DNA from: Kushneria pakistanensis
GTDB taxonomy: Bacteria > Pseudomonadota > Gammaproteobacteria > Pseudomonadales > Halomonadaceae
DNA length: 64,000 bases
Reading direction: 5' to 3'
Assembly: GCF_014652795.1 (NCBI RefSeq)
Contig: NZ_BMZM01000001.1
Location: 310,001-374,000, forward strand
The notes beneath the pieces were generated by a model. The model saw only the letters and a list, made by a program, of their open reading frames with translations. It was not told the DNA's origin and ran no database searches. Numbering within the stretch: the stretch's first letter is position 1; the number at the start of each line of letters is the position of its first letter. Below, piece by piece: positions 8,232 through 16,244 of the stretch. Both the position numbers and the translations under genes were made by a program.

Positions 8232-8747
8232 ATGAACTTCAAACTTCTTGCCGCCCTGATGGGCACCTGTGCCGCGCTTGGTCTGACCGGTTGTGCTTCC
8301 ATTGTGGGTGATAGTGAGCAGAGCGTGACGATCAACAGCACGCCTTCCAATGCGGCAGTCGTGATTACTGACGAAACGGCCAAACAGGTATTTGCAGGCA
8401 ACACGCCTGCAACGGTGACGCTCAAGAAGTCCGATGGCAGTTATTTCGGTGGCAAGACCTATCATGTTGAAATCAACAAGCCGGGTTATGCAACGCGCAA
8501 GGTAGAGCTGACGACGTCTGCGAACGGCTGGTACATCGGTGGCAATCTCCTGCTGGGCGGGATTATCGGCTGGCTGATCGTTGATCCGTTCAACGGCGGC
8601 ATGTACACCCTGTCTCCGGACGACATCAATGCTGATCTGGGTGATGAAGTCGCCATGCAGGGCGATCAGCAGTCACTCAATCTGGTCATGATCGAAGATG
8701 TTCCGGCTGACATGAAAGACAGGCTGGTCAAGATCGGTCAGATTTGA
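8232..8747 (+). CDS. Lipoprotein with PEGA-like domain
   Basis: 171 residues from ATG 8232, with AAGAGA upstream. The signal peptide ends in a clear lipobox (LTGC, Cys at about 19), so the mature protein is lipid-anchored. Residues 30-90 (VTINSTPSNAAVVITDET...GNTPATVTLKKSDG) follow the PEGA-type beta pattern: small, repeated surface domains often found in envelope proteins. A glycine-rich hydrophobic stretch near 108-122 (YIGGNLLLGGIIGWLIVDPF) could insert in a membrane. No enzymatic motif is visible, and the function is unknown. It stands alone between the rlmE terminator and a downstream hairpin. Confidence 0.8.
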   Translation: MNFKLLAALMGTCAALGLTGCASIVGDSEQSVTINSTPSNAAVVITDETAKQVFAGNTPATVTLKKSDGSYFGGKTYHVEINKPGYATRKVELTTSANGWYIGGNLLLGGIIGWLIVDPFNGGMYTLSPDDINADLGDEVAMQGDQQSLNLVMIEDVPADMKDRLVKIGQI

Positions 8748-8754
8748 TCCATGC

Positions 8755-8776
8755 GAGCCGGGCCCGCGCCCGGCTC
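8755..8776 (+). terminator. Hairpin after the PEGA lipoprotein gene
   Basis: A perfect 9-bp stem, GAGCCGGGC with GCCCGGCTC, and a 4-nt loop begin eight bases after the stop codon. There is no following T-run, so it may pause or protect the transcript rather than terminate it alone. Confidence 0.4.
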
Positions 8777-8857
8777 CTGCTCAGCAATATCATTTCCCTG
8801 TTTCTCTTCCGGTACGCTTTTGAGCTTCAGGCCACATTTCAACGTTCTCCGGCCGAA

Positions 8858-9340
8858 TCAATAGCCTTCAAGCGCTTTCTCCATCCAAAAATTCCTCAGC
8901 ACCTGACCGCGTCGTTTCATTGCCTGCGCCGTCACGACGTCAAACCCACGCGCCTTGAAAAAGGGCAGAGCGGTCACACTGGCCTCGGTGGTTATACGCT
9001 TGATCCCGCGTTGTTGCGCAGTCTGTTCCGCCATGGCCAACAGCGTACTCGCCACGCCGCAGCGCTGGTAATCCGGGCGGACAAACAGCATATCGAGATG
9101 CCCCTTGTCCGTTAGGCTGGCAAACCCTGCCGGGGTGTCATTCGCCATCGCGATCCATGTGGACTGGCGTTCAAGCATCGCCGCCCAGGTAGTCCGATCC
9201 ATGCCGTCGGCCCACGCCTCAAGCTGCGCCGGGGTGTAATCCCTGGAAGCCACCTCAAATACGGCGCGCTGAAAAATAGTCAGCGTGCTGTCGACGTCCC
9301 GTGGGGTATAGTCGCGTCGTCCTGAAGCGCCGATCGGCAC
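8858..9340 (-). CDS. GNAT N-acetyltransferase, second YafP-like copy
   Basis: 160 residues if started at GTG 9340, which is preceded by AGGAGG (9349-9354) at eight-base spacing. An ATG start at 9391 in the same frame would add 17 residues that do not match the family. The domain order equals that of the protein at 3918-4412: SRDYTPAQLEAW, acetyl-CoA loop QRCGVASTLL, then TEASVTALPFFKARGF. The two are clear paralogues. The substrate is unknown. It is transcribed away from the MscS-type gene at 9559, sharing a divergent intergenic region. Confidence 0.83.
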   Translation of the reverse strand: MPIGASGRRDYTPRDVDSTLTIFQRAVFEVASRDYTPAQLEAWADGMDRTTWAAMLERQSTWIAMANDTPAGFASLTDKGHLDMLFVRPDYQRCGVASTLLAMAEQTAQQRGIKRITTEASVTALPFFKARGFDVVTAQAMKRRGQVLRNFWMEKALEGY

Positions 9341-9558
9341 GAGACATCCCTCCTGAACATTATCTTTCCGCCCCCGCGGAGAGGTTTTCATAACCCTCTG
9401 ATACTGCGACAGCCCGGTAACGGTCGGCCCAGGTTTTCTGGTGTCGGGCCGATAGGGCCTGAATCAGGTTTTGACGCGTCACGTATGCACGATGCTGCCA
9501 GCGTACAACGCCCCGGCAGAAACTTTCATGGATGATTCACGCACGCGGTAACACAAAA

Positions 9559-11244
9559 ATGACGACAAAAGGGTGGCGGCGGTGGTGGGTAGTGCTGGCA
9601 ATGCTGGTGCTATCAAGCCTGTGCATGGCGCAGGACAGCGAGGGCGGGGAAGAGGGCTGGTACAAGGTGGATGCGCTGAATGTCGGGCTTGAAGGCGGGC
9701 TTGAAGAGACCAGCCTTCGAACGCCGCGCGAGGCCATGCGGGAATTCAGGCGTTTGACCGAAAGCGGCGACTTCGCGCAGGCAGCGCACATTCTCAATCT
9801 TTCCGATCTGGCAGCGAGCGAACAGCGCGCACGCGGCGAGGAACTGGCCCGGCAGCTGTCCGAGGTATTCCGCCGCGGCAAGCAGCTCAATATCGCCGGG
9901 CTCTCGGCGCGTCCGGATGCCGTAATCGAGGATGTCTCCGGCAAGGACCCGCGGGCGGGCAAGATGCGTCGGGACATCGAGCTGGCTTCTCTCGAGGCCG
10001 GCAGCGATGCCTATGATCTGCGCCTGGGGCGCTATCAGGTGGGCAACGACGAACCGGTCTGGCTGATCACGCCGGAAAGCGTGGCCTCGATTCCGGCGCT
10101 CTATGATCGCTACGGCCCTTCACGCTTTGAGGCCTATATCCCCGAGCCGCTAAAGCAGAGTTTCGGGCTTTTGCGGCTATGGGAGTGGATCGCCATTCCG
10201 GTGGTTATCCTGGCGATCGCTCTGATCGGCAAGAGTGTGCATCTATTGATGGCGGCCATTACGCGCTGGCTGCCTTCCGGCTCGCCGAGCATCTTTTTTA
10301 CCCAGATCAAAAGTCCTGTCGCGCTGATCGTGATGGCACTGGTGACGCAGACCCTGCTCGACTTTGTGGTGTCCTTTTCGGCCGTGGTCGCCACCACGCT
10401 GCGAGTGACGCTCATCGCCGTCATGGCCTGGGGCGTGGGGGTCATCGCGCTGCGTCTGATCGATACCTTCATGCTGCACATGACCCGCCACATGGCCGGT
10501 GAGATCGATGACTCCAAACCCCGTGATGACCGCAAGCTTTTGACCACGCTCTATGCGCTGCGTCGGGTCATCATCCTGATCATGGTCGTGCTGGTGATCA
10601 TCTATGTGCTCGGGCAGGTGCGCCTTTTCGAGACGCTGGGCATGTCGATTCTCGCCTCGGCAAGCGTTCTGGCGGTACTGGCGGGCATCGCCGGGCAGGC
10701 GGTGCTGGGCAACATCCTGTCATCGTTTCAGCTTTCGCTGGCCAAGCCCCTGCGCATCGGTGATCTGGTGATGTTCGAGGGCCAGTGGTGCTACGTCGAG
10801 AGTATCTTTTATACCTACATTCTTCTGCGGGTCTGGAACGAGCGGCGCCTGATCGTGCCGGTGACCTACTTTGCCTCCAAACCCTTCGAGAACCTGTCGG
10901 CCAAAAGCACCATGGAATATCGAAGCCTTGATCTGGTGCTGCACCTCAATGCCGATGTGGCCTGTCTGCGCGAGAAGTTCATGGAGTTTGCCAGGGAAGA
11001 AGAGCACGTCATCGAGCATCACAAGCTGCTGTGCAGTGTCACTGCACAAAGCGCTGCGGCGCAGACCCTTACCTTCTTTTTGATGACGGTGGACCCGCTC
11101 TCCGGCTGGGCGGCCGAGGTCAGCATCCGGGAGAAGCTCATGGCGTTCATTCGCGATAACCATCCCGACTGGTGGCCGCGTCAGGTGGTAGTACTGAGCC
11201 AGCAGGATATCGCCCGCGGTGAAACGGCCACGGATCACGTCTGA
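9559..11244 (+). CDS. MscS-family mechanosensitive channel with periplasmic N-terminal domain
   Basis: 561 residues from ATG 9559; an in-frame ATG at 9532 is possible. A signal peptide ending near SLCMAQ leads into a helical periplasmic domain of about 160 residues. Membrane helices follow at about 215-240, 255-285, 290-310 and 345-365. The MscS pore helix and beta domain follow, with SILASASVLAVLAGIAGQAVLGNILSS (pore-lining Gly/Ala pattern) then IGDLVMFEGQWCYVESIF. It would open under membrane tension to release solutes on hypo-osmotic shock. It is strongly similar to the channel at 28115-30202 but ends without that protein's charged repeat tail. Confidence 0.88.
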   Translation: MTTKGWRRWWVVLAMLVLSSLCMAQDSEGGEEGWYKVDALNVGLEGGLEETSLRTPREAMREFRRLTESGDFAQAAHILNLSDLAASEQRARGEELARQLSEVFRRGKQLNIAGLSARPDAVIEDVSGKDPRAGKMRRDIELASLEAGSDAYDLRLGRYQVGNDEPVWLITPESVASIPALYDRYGPSRFEAYIPEPLKQSFGLLRLWEWIAIPVVILAIALIGKSVHLLMAAITRWLPSGSPSIFFTQIKSPVALIVMALVTQTLLDFVVSFSAVVATTLRVTLIAVMAWGVGVIALRLIDTFMLHMTRHMAGEIDDSKPRDDRKLLTTLYALRRVIILIMVVLVIIYVLGQVRLFETLGMSILASASVLAVLAGIAGQAVLGNILSSFQLSLAKPLRIGDLVMFEGQWCYVESIFYTYILLRVWNERRLIVPVTYFASKPFENLSAKSTMEYRSLDLVLHLNADVACLREKFMEFAREEEHVIEHHKLLCSVTAQSAAAQTLTFFLMTVDPLSGWAAEVSIREKLMAFIRDNHPDWWPRQVVVLSQQDIARGETATDHV

Positions 11245-11267
11245 CATTGTCAGTCTGGCGAGGGACC

Positions 11268-11300
11268 AAAAAAATGCCCCGAGGGTGAACCCTCGGGGCA
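11268..11300 (-). terminator. Rho-independent terminator of the sugar dehydrogenase operon
   Basis: Arms TGCCCCGAGGGT (11275-11286) and ACCCTCGGGGCA (11289-11300) are perfectly complementary; the effective loop is TGAA. Seven A (11268-11274) give the U-tract on the minus strand, 30 bases after the dehydrogenase stop. It may also end the MscS transcript coming from the left. Confidence 0.9.
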
Positions 11301-11329
11301 GGTGTTGCAGCCATGACCGGCAACCAGTA

Positions 11330-12814
11330 TCAGGTCTCGGTAGTGGTCTGTGACTCAGAGGCCGTCGGCTGCGTGTCAGGCGTACCAGCATCGTTCTCGG
11401 GCGTGGCCGGTTCGCTTTCAGGTCTGGCAGCATCATCGGTGGCCGCGTCAGCAGCAGGTGCTGGCGCGTTATCAGCGGCTGACGGTGCGTCATCAGCAGC
11501 CGTGTCCTGCGGCGTGCCGGCATCATCTCGTGTGACGCGCCATACGGCGTTGGTCAGGTCATCGGCAATGATCACGGCGCCGTCAGGGGCGACGGTGACG
11601 CCGACCGGGCGACCCAGTGCGCGGCCATCGTCAGTCAGGAAGCCGGAGACGAAGTCCACGGGGTCACCGGTAGGGTGGCCATTTTCAAAGCGTACAAAGC
11701 TCACCTTGTAGCCCACCGGGTCCTTGCGGTTCCAGCTGCCGTGCTCGCCCACGAAGACACCTTCTGCGTATTCACCGCCCACCTGCGGGGTAGAGAAGGC
11801 AATCCCCAGCGGCGCCACGTGGGAGCCCAGGCTGTAATCCGGTGCGATGGCCGATTCGACCAGTTCAGGGTTTTCCGGCTTCACGCGCGGATCAACATGC
11901 TGCCCCCAGTAGCTGTAGGGCCAGCCGTAAAAACCGCCTTCCTGCACCGAGGTCAGGTAGTCCGGCACCAGGTCGGGTCCCAGTTCATCACGCTCGTTGA
12001 CCACGGCCCATAGGGTGTCGGTGTCAGGCTGAAAGGTCAGTGCGGTGGGGTTACGCAGCCCGGTGGCGTAGGGGCGATGCGCGCCGGTGTCGGCATTGAT
12101 CTCCCACACCTCGGCCCGGTTGACCTCGGCCTCCATGCCGCGCTCGGTGATGTTGCTGTTGGAGCCGATACCAACATAGAGATACTGCCCATCCGGACTG
12201 GCAGTCATCGCCTTGGTCCAGTGGTGATTGATCTCGGCCGGCAGCTGCGTCACGACTTCGGGCGGCCCGCTGGCCCGGGTCTGGCCTTCCTCATAATCAA
12301 AGCGCACCAGGGCGTCCTGATTGGCGACATACAGGGCGTTGTCGATCAGGGCCAGACCGTAGGGCGCATTGAGGTTGTCGGCAAAGACCGTCTGCTCCTC
12401 ATAGGTGCCATCACCGTTGGCATCACGCAGCAGCGTCAGACGATCGCCGCCCTCCACCGAGGACTTGCCCTTTGCCTTGATGATGCCGGCAATGAAGTCC
12501 TTGGGCTTGAGCTTCGGTGCGTTGCCGCCGCTGCCCTCGGCCACCAGAATATCGCCGTTGGGCAGCACCAGTGTCTGGCGCGGAATCTTCAGATCCGTGG
12601 CAATCGCGGTAATCGAGTAGCCGTCGGGCACGGTGGGCTGTCGGTCGCCCCACTCGGCAGGTTCCAGCACCTCCATGTCGGGCAACAGCCCACGCTGCGG
12701 CTCCGGCAGATCAGGGTTGGGGCCGTAGAGCTGCTGTGCTGCCGTGGCACCGGCACTGCCGGCCATCAGCGCGATTGCCAGCGGCGTGGTCAGGTAGCGT
12801 CTGGAAAAATTCAT
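11330..12814 (-). CDS. Periplasmic glucose/sorbosone dehydrogenase-like beta-propeller protein (PQQ type)
   Basis: 494 residues. A signal peptide (first about 26, ending GATAAQQ) is followed by a six-bladed propeller of the GSDH/sorbosone dehydrogenase family: IPRQTLVLPNGDILVAEGSG, VFADNLNAPYGLALI, HHWTKAMTASPDGQYLYVGIGS, GLRNPTALTFQPDTDTLW, EGGFYGWPYSYWG, GVFVGEHGSWNR, RPVGVTVAPDGAVIIADD. These enzymes oxidise sugars in the periplasm with PQQ; the substrate is not predictable. From about 430 the protein is an Ala/Asp/Pro/Thr/Glu-rich, probably disordered tail. It overlaps the upstream DUF2231 gene by four bases (ATGA), implying one operon in which the membrane protein may serve as partner. 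Confidence 0.85.
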   Translation of the reverse strand: MNFSRRYLTTPLAIALMAGSAGATAAQQLYGPNPDLPEPQRGLLPDMEVLEPAEWGDRQPTVPDGYSITAIATDLKIPRQTLVLPNGDILVAEGSGGNAPKLKPKDFIAGIIKAKGKSSVEGGDRLTLLRDANGDGTYEEQTVFADNLNAPYGLALIDNALYVANQDALVRFDYEEGQTRASGPPEVVTQLPAEINHHWTKAMTASPDGQYLYVGIGSNSNITERGMEAEVNRAEVWEINADTGAHRPYATGLRNPTALTFQPDTDTLWAVVNERDELGPDLVPDYLTSVQEGGFYGWPYSYWGQHVDPRVKPENPELVESAIAPDYSLGSHVAPLGIAFSTPQVGGEYAEGVFVGEHGSWNRKDPVGYKVSFVRFENGHPTGDPVDFVSGFLTDDGRALGRPVGVTVAPDGAVIIADDLTNAVWRVTRDDAGTPQDTAADDAPSAADNAPAPAADAATDDAARPESEPATPENDAGTPDTQPTASESQTTTET

Positions 12815-13242
12815 TGTTTCTTCACCTTCACGCCAGTGTTTGAAAAACCGATCCAGGTAGCGACAAGGGCCAGCACCGTCAAGATGATCGACAGAATAAG
12901 GCCGGTGGGCATCATCGCCCAGGCATCCATGGCATGCATCAACGCGTTGATAAAGCCAAGCACAAAGCTCACCAGCAGCAGGGCGACATGGATGAAAGCG
13001 CGACGGCGATCAAAAGCGCCAAACAACCCGATAACGCCACAGGCAAAGGCCAGTCCGTTACACACCAGCGCGCCGGCGATCAGCCAGGAGGCAAAGGTGG
13101 CCCACTGGATCTCATAGCTCGACAGATAGGCGTAGTCGCTCAATGTGGCGCCAAGAAAAAGCACGAAGGTGCCGGCAAGCAGCACCCCATGTAGCGGGTT
13201 CAACCCGCGTCTTCGATAGGTATGTTCGGCAGTAGTGGTCAC
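12811..13242 (-). CDS. DUF2231-type four-helix membrane protein
   Basis: 143 residues with four hydrophobic helices at about 18-36, 46-72, 82-104 and 112-134, and an N-terminal basic segment (YRRRGLNPLHGVLL). This matches DUF2231 membrane proteins, several of which sit beside periplasmic oxidoreductases and may carry electrons. No haem-ligand arrangement can be assigned with confidence here. It is the first gene of a two-gene operon with the PQQ-type dehydrogenase (ATGA overlap). The repeat cluster at 13355-13397 lies about 115-155 bases upstream and may control it. Confidence 0.75.
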   Translation of the reverse strand: MTTTAEHTYRRRGLNPLHGVLLAGTFVLFLGATLSDYAYLSSYEIQWATFASWLIAGALVCNGLAFACGVIGLFGAFDRRRAFIHVALLLVSFVLGFINALMHAMDAWAMMPTGLILSIILTVLALVATWIGFSNTGVKVKKQ

Positions 13243-13354
13243 GATAGGCTCCCCTTGCTGAGCGGCTGAAGGCCTTGCGCCCGAACGATCAGGCCTTCCA
13301 GCGCATTATTGTCATGAGCGTTCAGGTACAGCGTAGTTGGTTTGTGACTGCGTC

Positions 13355-13397
13355 ATTGAAGTACTTTTTATTGGAGTACTTTTTTATTGAAGTACTT
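13355..13397. repeat. Three tandem ATTGRAGTACTTT repeats
   Basis: Copies begin at 13355, 13370 and 13386 (spacing 15 and 16), each containing the palindromic core AGTACT and followed by T-runs. The cluster lies between the DUF2231 promoter region and the 3' end of the LysR gene, in locally AT-rich sequence. The spacing suggests a multi-site operator, but the binding protein is unknown. Confidence 0.6.
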
Positions 13398-13494
13398 TCG
13401 ACCTAAGCCGAACCTGAACGCGTTCTGAATAAAAGCAATGACGCTCCGCCGCGTGAGTGAGCAGAGTGCCGTGTGTTCAGGCCGGGCGGCTGAA

Positions 13495-14394
13495 TCAGGG
13501 CGAGGGCGGCTGTGCCAGCAGATCGACGAAGGCACGCACGCGAGCCGGGCGGTAGCGTGCCGGCGGGAACACGGCGTGAATATCGCCGCGGGGCAGGTGC
13601 CAGTCGGGCAGTATTCTGATCAGTCGGCCGGCGTCGATATCAGGGTCGGCGACAAAGTCCGGCAGCACGGCAAGGCCGGCGCCGGCCAGCGTGGCCTCGC
13701 GGACGGCCAGCGTGGCGTCGAGCATGATCGGTGCCTTCATGGTCACGCTCTGCTGGGTCAGCGCATCGCGATGGAAATGCCAGCGGGTCGGATCGCGCAG
13801 GGCGGTATTGGCCACCATGGGCAGCGCTGCCAGCGCCTGCGGCGAGTCCAGTGATTCGGTGCGCGACTGCCACTGGGGCCCGGCCACCAGCCGCTGCTCG
13901 AAGTGACCGATCAGGCGCGCCGGCAGGTGCTGCTCGGTCAGCCAGCCTACGCGAATGGCCAGGTCCAGCCGGCCATCGCCCAGATCCAGCGTCTGGTCGC
14001 TGAACTGCGCCTCCACCCGACACTGCGGGTAGCGGCTGGCAAAGGTGGTAATGGCCGGCACGACCACGCCGGTGCCGTAATCAAACGGCGCGGTCAGGCG
14101 CAAGATACCGGAAGGCTCCTGGGCCGTTTCGGCCAGCTCGCCGAAGGCGTCCTCGGCCTCCTTGAGGATCAGCGCGCAGCGGTAATAAAACGCCTGTCCC
14201 GCCTCGGTGGTGCGTACGCGCCGCGTGCTGCGAATCAAAAGCGTGGTGCGACAGTCCTGCTCCAGGCGGGCGATCTGCTGGCTGACCACTGCGCGGGTAA
14301 TGCCCAGACGATCCGCTGCGCCGGTAAACGAGCCGGTTTCTACCACGGCCACGAAATAGGTCAGACGATTGAGATTGGCCTGGCTGCTGGACAC
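13495..14394 (-). CDS. LysR-family transcriptional regulator
   Basis: 299 residues, normal for the family. The N-terminal winged helix-turn-helix is at about 8-66 (RLTYFVAVVETGSFTGAADR, then ISQQIARLEQ-like VVSQQIARLEQ). The substrate-binding domain starts near 95 with SGILRLTAPFDYG. It belongs to the group regulating a divergent neighbour; the adjacent target is the DsbA-like gene starting at 14501, separated by 106 bases. The inducer is unknown. Confidence 0.9.
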   Translation of the reverse strand: MSSSQANLNRLTYFVAVVETGSFTGAADRLGITRAVVSQQIARLEQDCRTTLLIRSTRRVRTTEAGQAFYYRCALILKEAEDAFGELAETAQEPSGILRLTAPFDYGTGVVVPAITTFASRYPQCRVEAQFSDQTLDLGDGRLDLAIRVGWLTEQHLPARLIGHFEQRLVAGPQWQSRTESLDSPQALAALPMVANTALRDPTRWHFHRDALTQQSVTMKAPIMLDATLAVREATLAGAGLAVLPDFVADPDIDAGRLIRILPDWHLPRGDIHAVFPPARYRPARVRAFVDLLAQPPSP

Positions 14395-14416
14395 ATCAAC
14401 ACTCCATTGTCAGTTT

Positions 14417-14446
14417 TTGGCATACAGTCGATTTGTATTGTATGTA
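14417..14446 (+). promoter_or_regulatory. Candidate promoter of the DsbA-like gene
   Basis: TTGGCA (14417-14422) and TATGTA (14441-14446) are 18 bases apart in the LysR/DsbA divergent gap. The -10 is a weak match, so this is tentative. Confidence 0.35.
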
Positions 14447-14500
14447 TTTATCCGCTCAAAGGGCGAGGGCATGATGGCGTCATTCCAACAGGAGGCGATC

Positions 14501-15145
14501 ATGCCGACGACCCTGACCTATCTGTTCGACCCGCTGTGTGGCTGGTGCTACGGCGCCAGTGGTGTCCTGCCGACGCTTTTGACCACCACCGGACTGACGC
14601 TGAGCCTGCAGCCGACCGGGCTTTTCTCGGAAGCCGGCGCGCGTGCCATGGACGCCTCATTTGCCGACTACGCCTGGCAAAACGATCAGCGCATCGCGCG
14701 TCTGACCAAACAGACGTTCAGCGAGCGCTATCGCCAGCAGGTGCTTGAGGATCGCAGTCAGATTTTTGACAGCGGCCCGGCTACCGTGGCGCTGACCGCC
14801 GTGCACCTGACCGCCCCCGAGCGCGAGTTCGACGCGCTCAAGGCCATTCAGCACGCGCGCTATGTCGATGGTGACGACATTACCCGCATGGAAACGCTGG
14901 CCCCGCTGCTCAGGACGCTGGGCCTTGATGAAGCCGCTGTCATGCTGGCCTCGCCGCAGGAGCGTCTGCTTCGGGCCAACCGGGAGCGCACCCGCCACGG
15001 TCAGGCGCTGATGAGCCAGGTCGGCGCCCGGGGCGTGCCCACGCTGCTGCTGTCGCAGGAAGGCCGGGACATGCGTCTGCTGGATGCCAGTGCGTTGTTC
15101 TCAAACCCCGACGCGCTGGCCCGTGAGCTGGCCGAGGTTGCCTGA
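14501..15145 (+). CDS. DsbA-family (FrnE-like) thiol oxidoreductase
   Basis: 214 residues. ATG 14501 is chosen because GGAGG lies five bases upstream; the frame is open further 5'. The N-terminal strand leads to the redox motif CGWC (Cys13, Cys16), followed by the helical insertion and a C-terminal cis-proline segment (GARGVPTLLLS near 178). There is no signal peptide, so it acts in the cytoplasm, like FrnE-type or 2-hydroxychromene-carboxylate-isomerase-like members rather than periplasmic DsbA. It is divergent from a LysR regulator that probably controls it. The next gene, an MBL lipoprotein, begins 49 bases downstream and may be co-transcribed. Confidence 0.85.
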   Translation: MPTTLTYLFDPLCGWCYGASGVLPTLLTTTGLTLSLQPTGLFSEAGARAMDASFADYAWQNDQRIARLTKQTFSERYRQQVLEDRSQIFDSGPATVALTAVHLTAPEREFDALKAIQHARYVDGDDITRMETLAPLLRTLGLDEAAVMLASPQERLLRANRERTRHGQALMSQVGARGVPTLLLSQEGRDMRLLDASALFSNPDALARELAEVA

Positions 15146-15194
15146 CCTCATTACCTGTCACCCTTGAGTCGAATTTCATTAAAGGAAAACCCTC

Positions 15195-16115
15195 ATGACC
15201 TTTCCAAAAATGGCACTGTCTCTTTCCGCCGTGGCGCTGGCGGGTGTACTGAGCGCCTGTCACTCCGACAATGGCGACAACGCTGACGTCTCGAGCGCCG
15301 ATTCGCAGGCACCTCTGACCACTCAGGTCTTCAATCCGGGCGAGGACGCCATCTTTGCCGTCGCATCGGTACTGGTCGAAGGCGAGCACGATGCCGTACT
15401 CATCGATGCCCAGTTCTCCGCCGAGCAGGCGCGCAAGCTGGCCGACCAGATCAAGGACAGTGGCCGAGAGCTGACCACGATCTACATCAGCCACGGTGAT
15501 CCGGATTACTACTTCGGGCTGGACACCCTGCATGCGGCCTTCCCGGAGGCGAAGATCGTCGCCACCCCGCAGACCATCGCTCATATCCGCAAGACGAAGG
15601 ATGACAAGCTCAAGGTCTGGGGGCCGCAGCTGGGGGAAAATGCGCCGAAAGAGATCATCATGCCGCAGCCGCTTGAAGGCGACACGATCATGCTCGAGGG
15701 TCACAAACTCGAAATCGAAGGGCTTGACGGCCCGACGCCGGATCGCAGCTATGTCTGGATCCCCTCGATCAAGACCGTTGCCGGGGGCATTCCGGTGCTG
15801 TGGGGCGAGCATGTCTGGATGGCCGACACTCAGACCGAACAGTCACACACCAACTGGCTGACCACGCTGGATGACATCCGCGCGCTGTCGCCGCAGACCG
15901 TCATTCCGGGCCACTTTGCCGGTGACTATCCCGATGGCCTGAAGGCCGTGGACTTTACCGCCGACTACATCCGCGCCTTTGATGAGGAAACCGAAAAGGC
16001 GGCAGATTCTGATGATCTGATCGAGGTGATGAAGGCCCGCTACCCGGATCTGGGCGGCGAAAGTTCGCTGGAGCTGAGTGCGAAGGTCGCCAAGGGCGAG
16101 ATGGAGTGGCACTGA
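15195..16115 (+). CDS. Metallo-beta-lactamase-fold hydrolase, lipoprotein
   Basis: 306 residues with AAAGGA before the ATG. A signal peptide ends in the lipobox LSAC (Cys22), so it is probably lipid-anchored in the periplasm. The MBL metal motif is ISHGDPDYYFG (His100, Asp102, Asp104), a variant of HxHxDH in which the first His spacing is altered. A later metal-ligand block VIPGHFAGDY lies near 238. The family hydrolyses thioesters, lactones and other substrates; none is assigned here. A strong terminator follows, so this gene closes the DsbA-like transcription unit. Confidence 0.85.
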   Translation: MTFPKMALSLSAVALAGVLSACHSDNGDNADVSSADSQAPLTTQVFNPGEDAIFAVASVLVEGEHDAVLIDAQFSAEQARKLADQIKDSGRELTTIYISHGDPDYYFGLDTLHAAFPEAKIVATPQTIAHIRKTKDDKLKVWGPQLGENAPKEIIMPQPLEGDTIMLEGHKLEIEGLDGPTPDRSYVWIPSIKTVAGGIPVLWGEHVWMADTQTEQSHTNWLTTLDDIRALSPQTVIPGHFAGDYPDGLKAVDFTADYIRAFDEETEKAADSDDLIEVMKARYPDLGGESSLELSAKVAKGEMEWH

Positions 16116-16162
16116 GGTACCGAGCACAAGGTACTGATGCCATTGCGCTGATGTACATCCAG

Positions 16163-16191
16163 AGGCGGCCCCACAGGGGGCCGCCTTTTTT
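16163..16191 (+). terminator. Rho-independent terminator after the MBL lipoprotein
   Basis: Stem AGGCGGCCCC (16163-16172) with GGGGCCGCCT (16177-16186), loop ACAG, and T-run to 16191. Confidence 0.9.
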
Positions 16192-16244
16192 GTGAACTGC
16201 TTTTTAATGGGCTGCTTTCAATAGGCTGATGCCGGGGTTTTGGG

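Noticed and set aside
9338-9391. Possible frameshift at the start of the second YafP-like gene, because an ATG right after AGGAGG is in another frame
   Set aside because: That ATG is only one base from the ribosome site. A GTG at 9340 in the correct frame has ideal eight-base spacing, so no frameshift is needed.
12077-13117. 346-codon plus-strand frame opposite the dehydrogenase and DUF2231 genes
   Set aside because: It spans two coupled minus-strand genes with signal peptide, propeller and membrane helices; the plus product has no recognisable domain.
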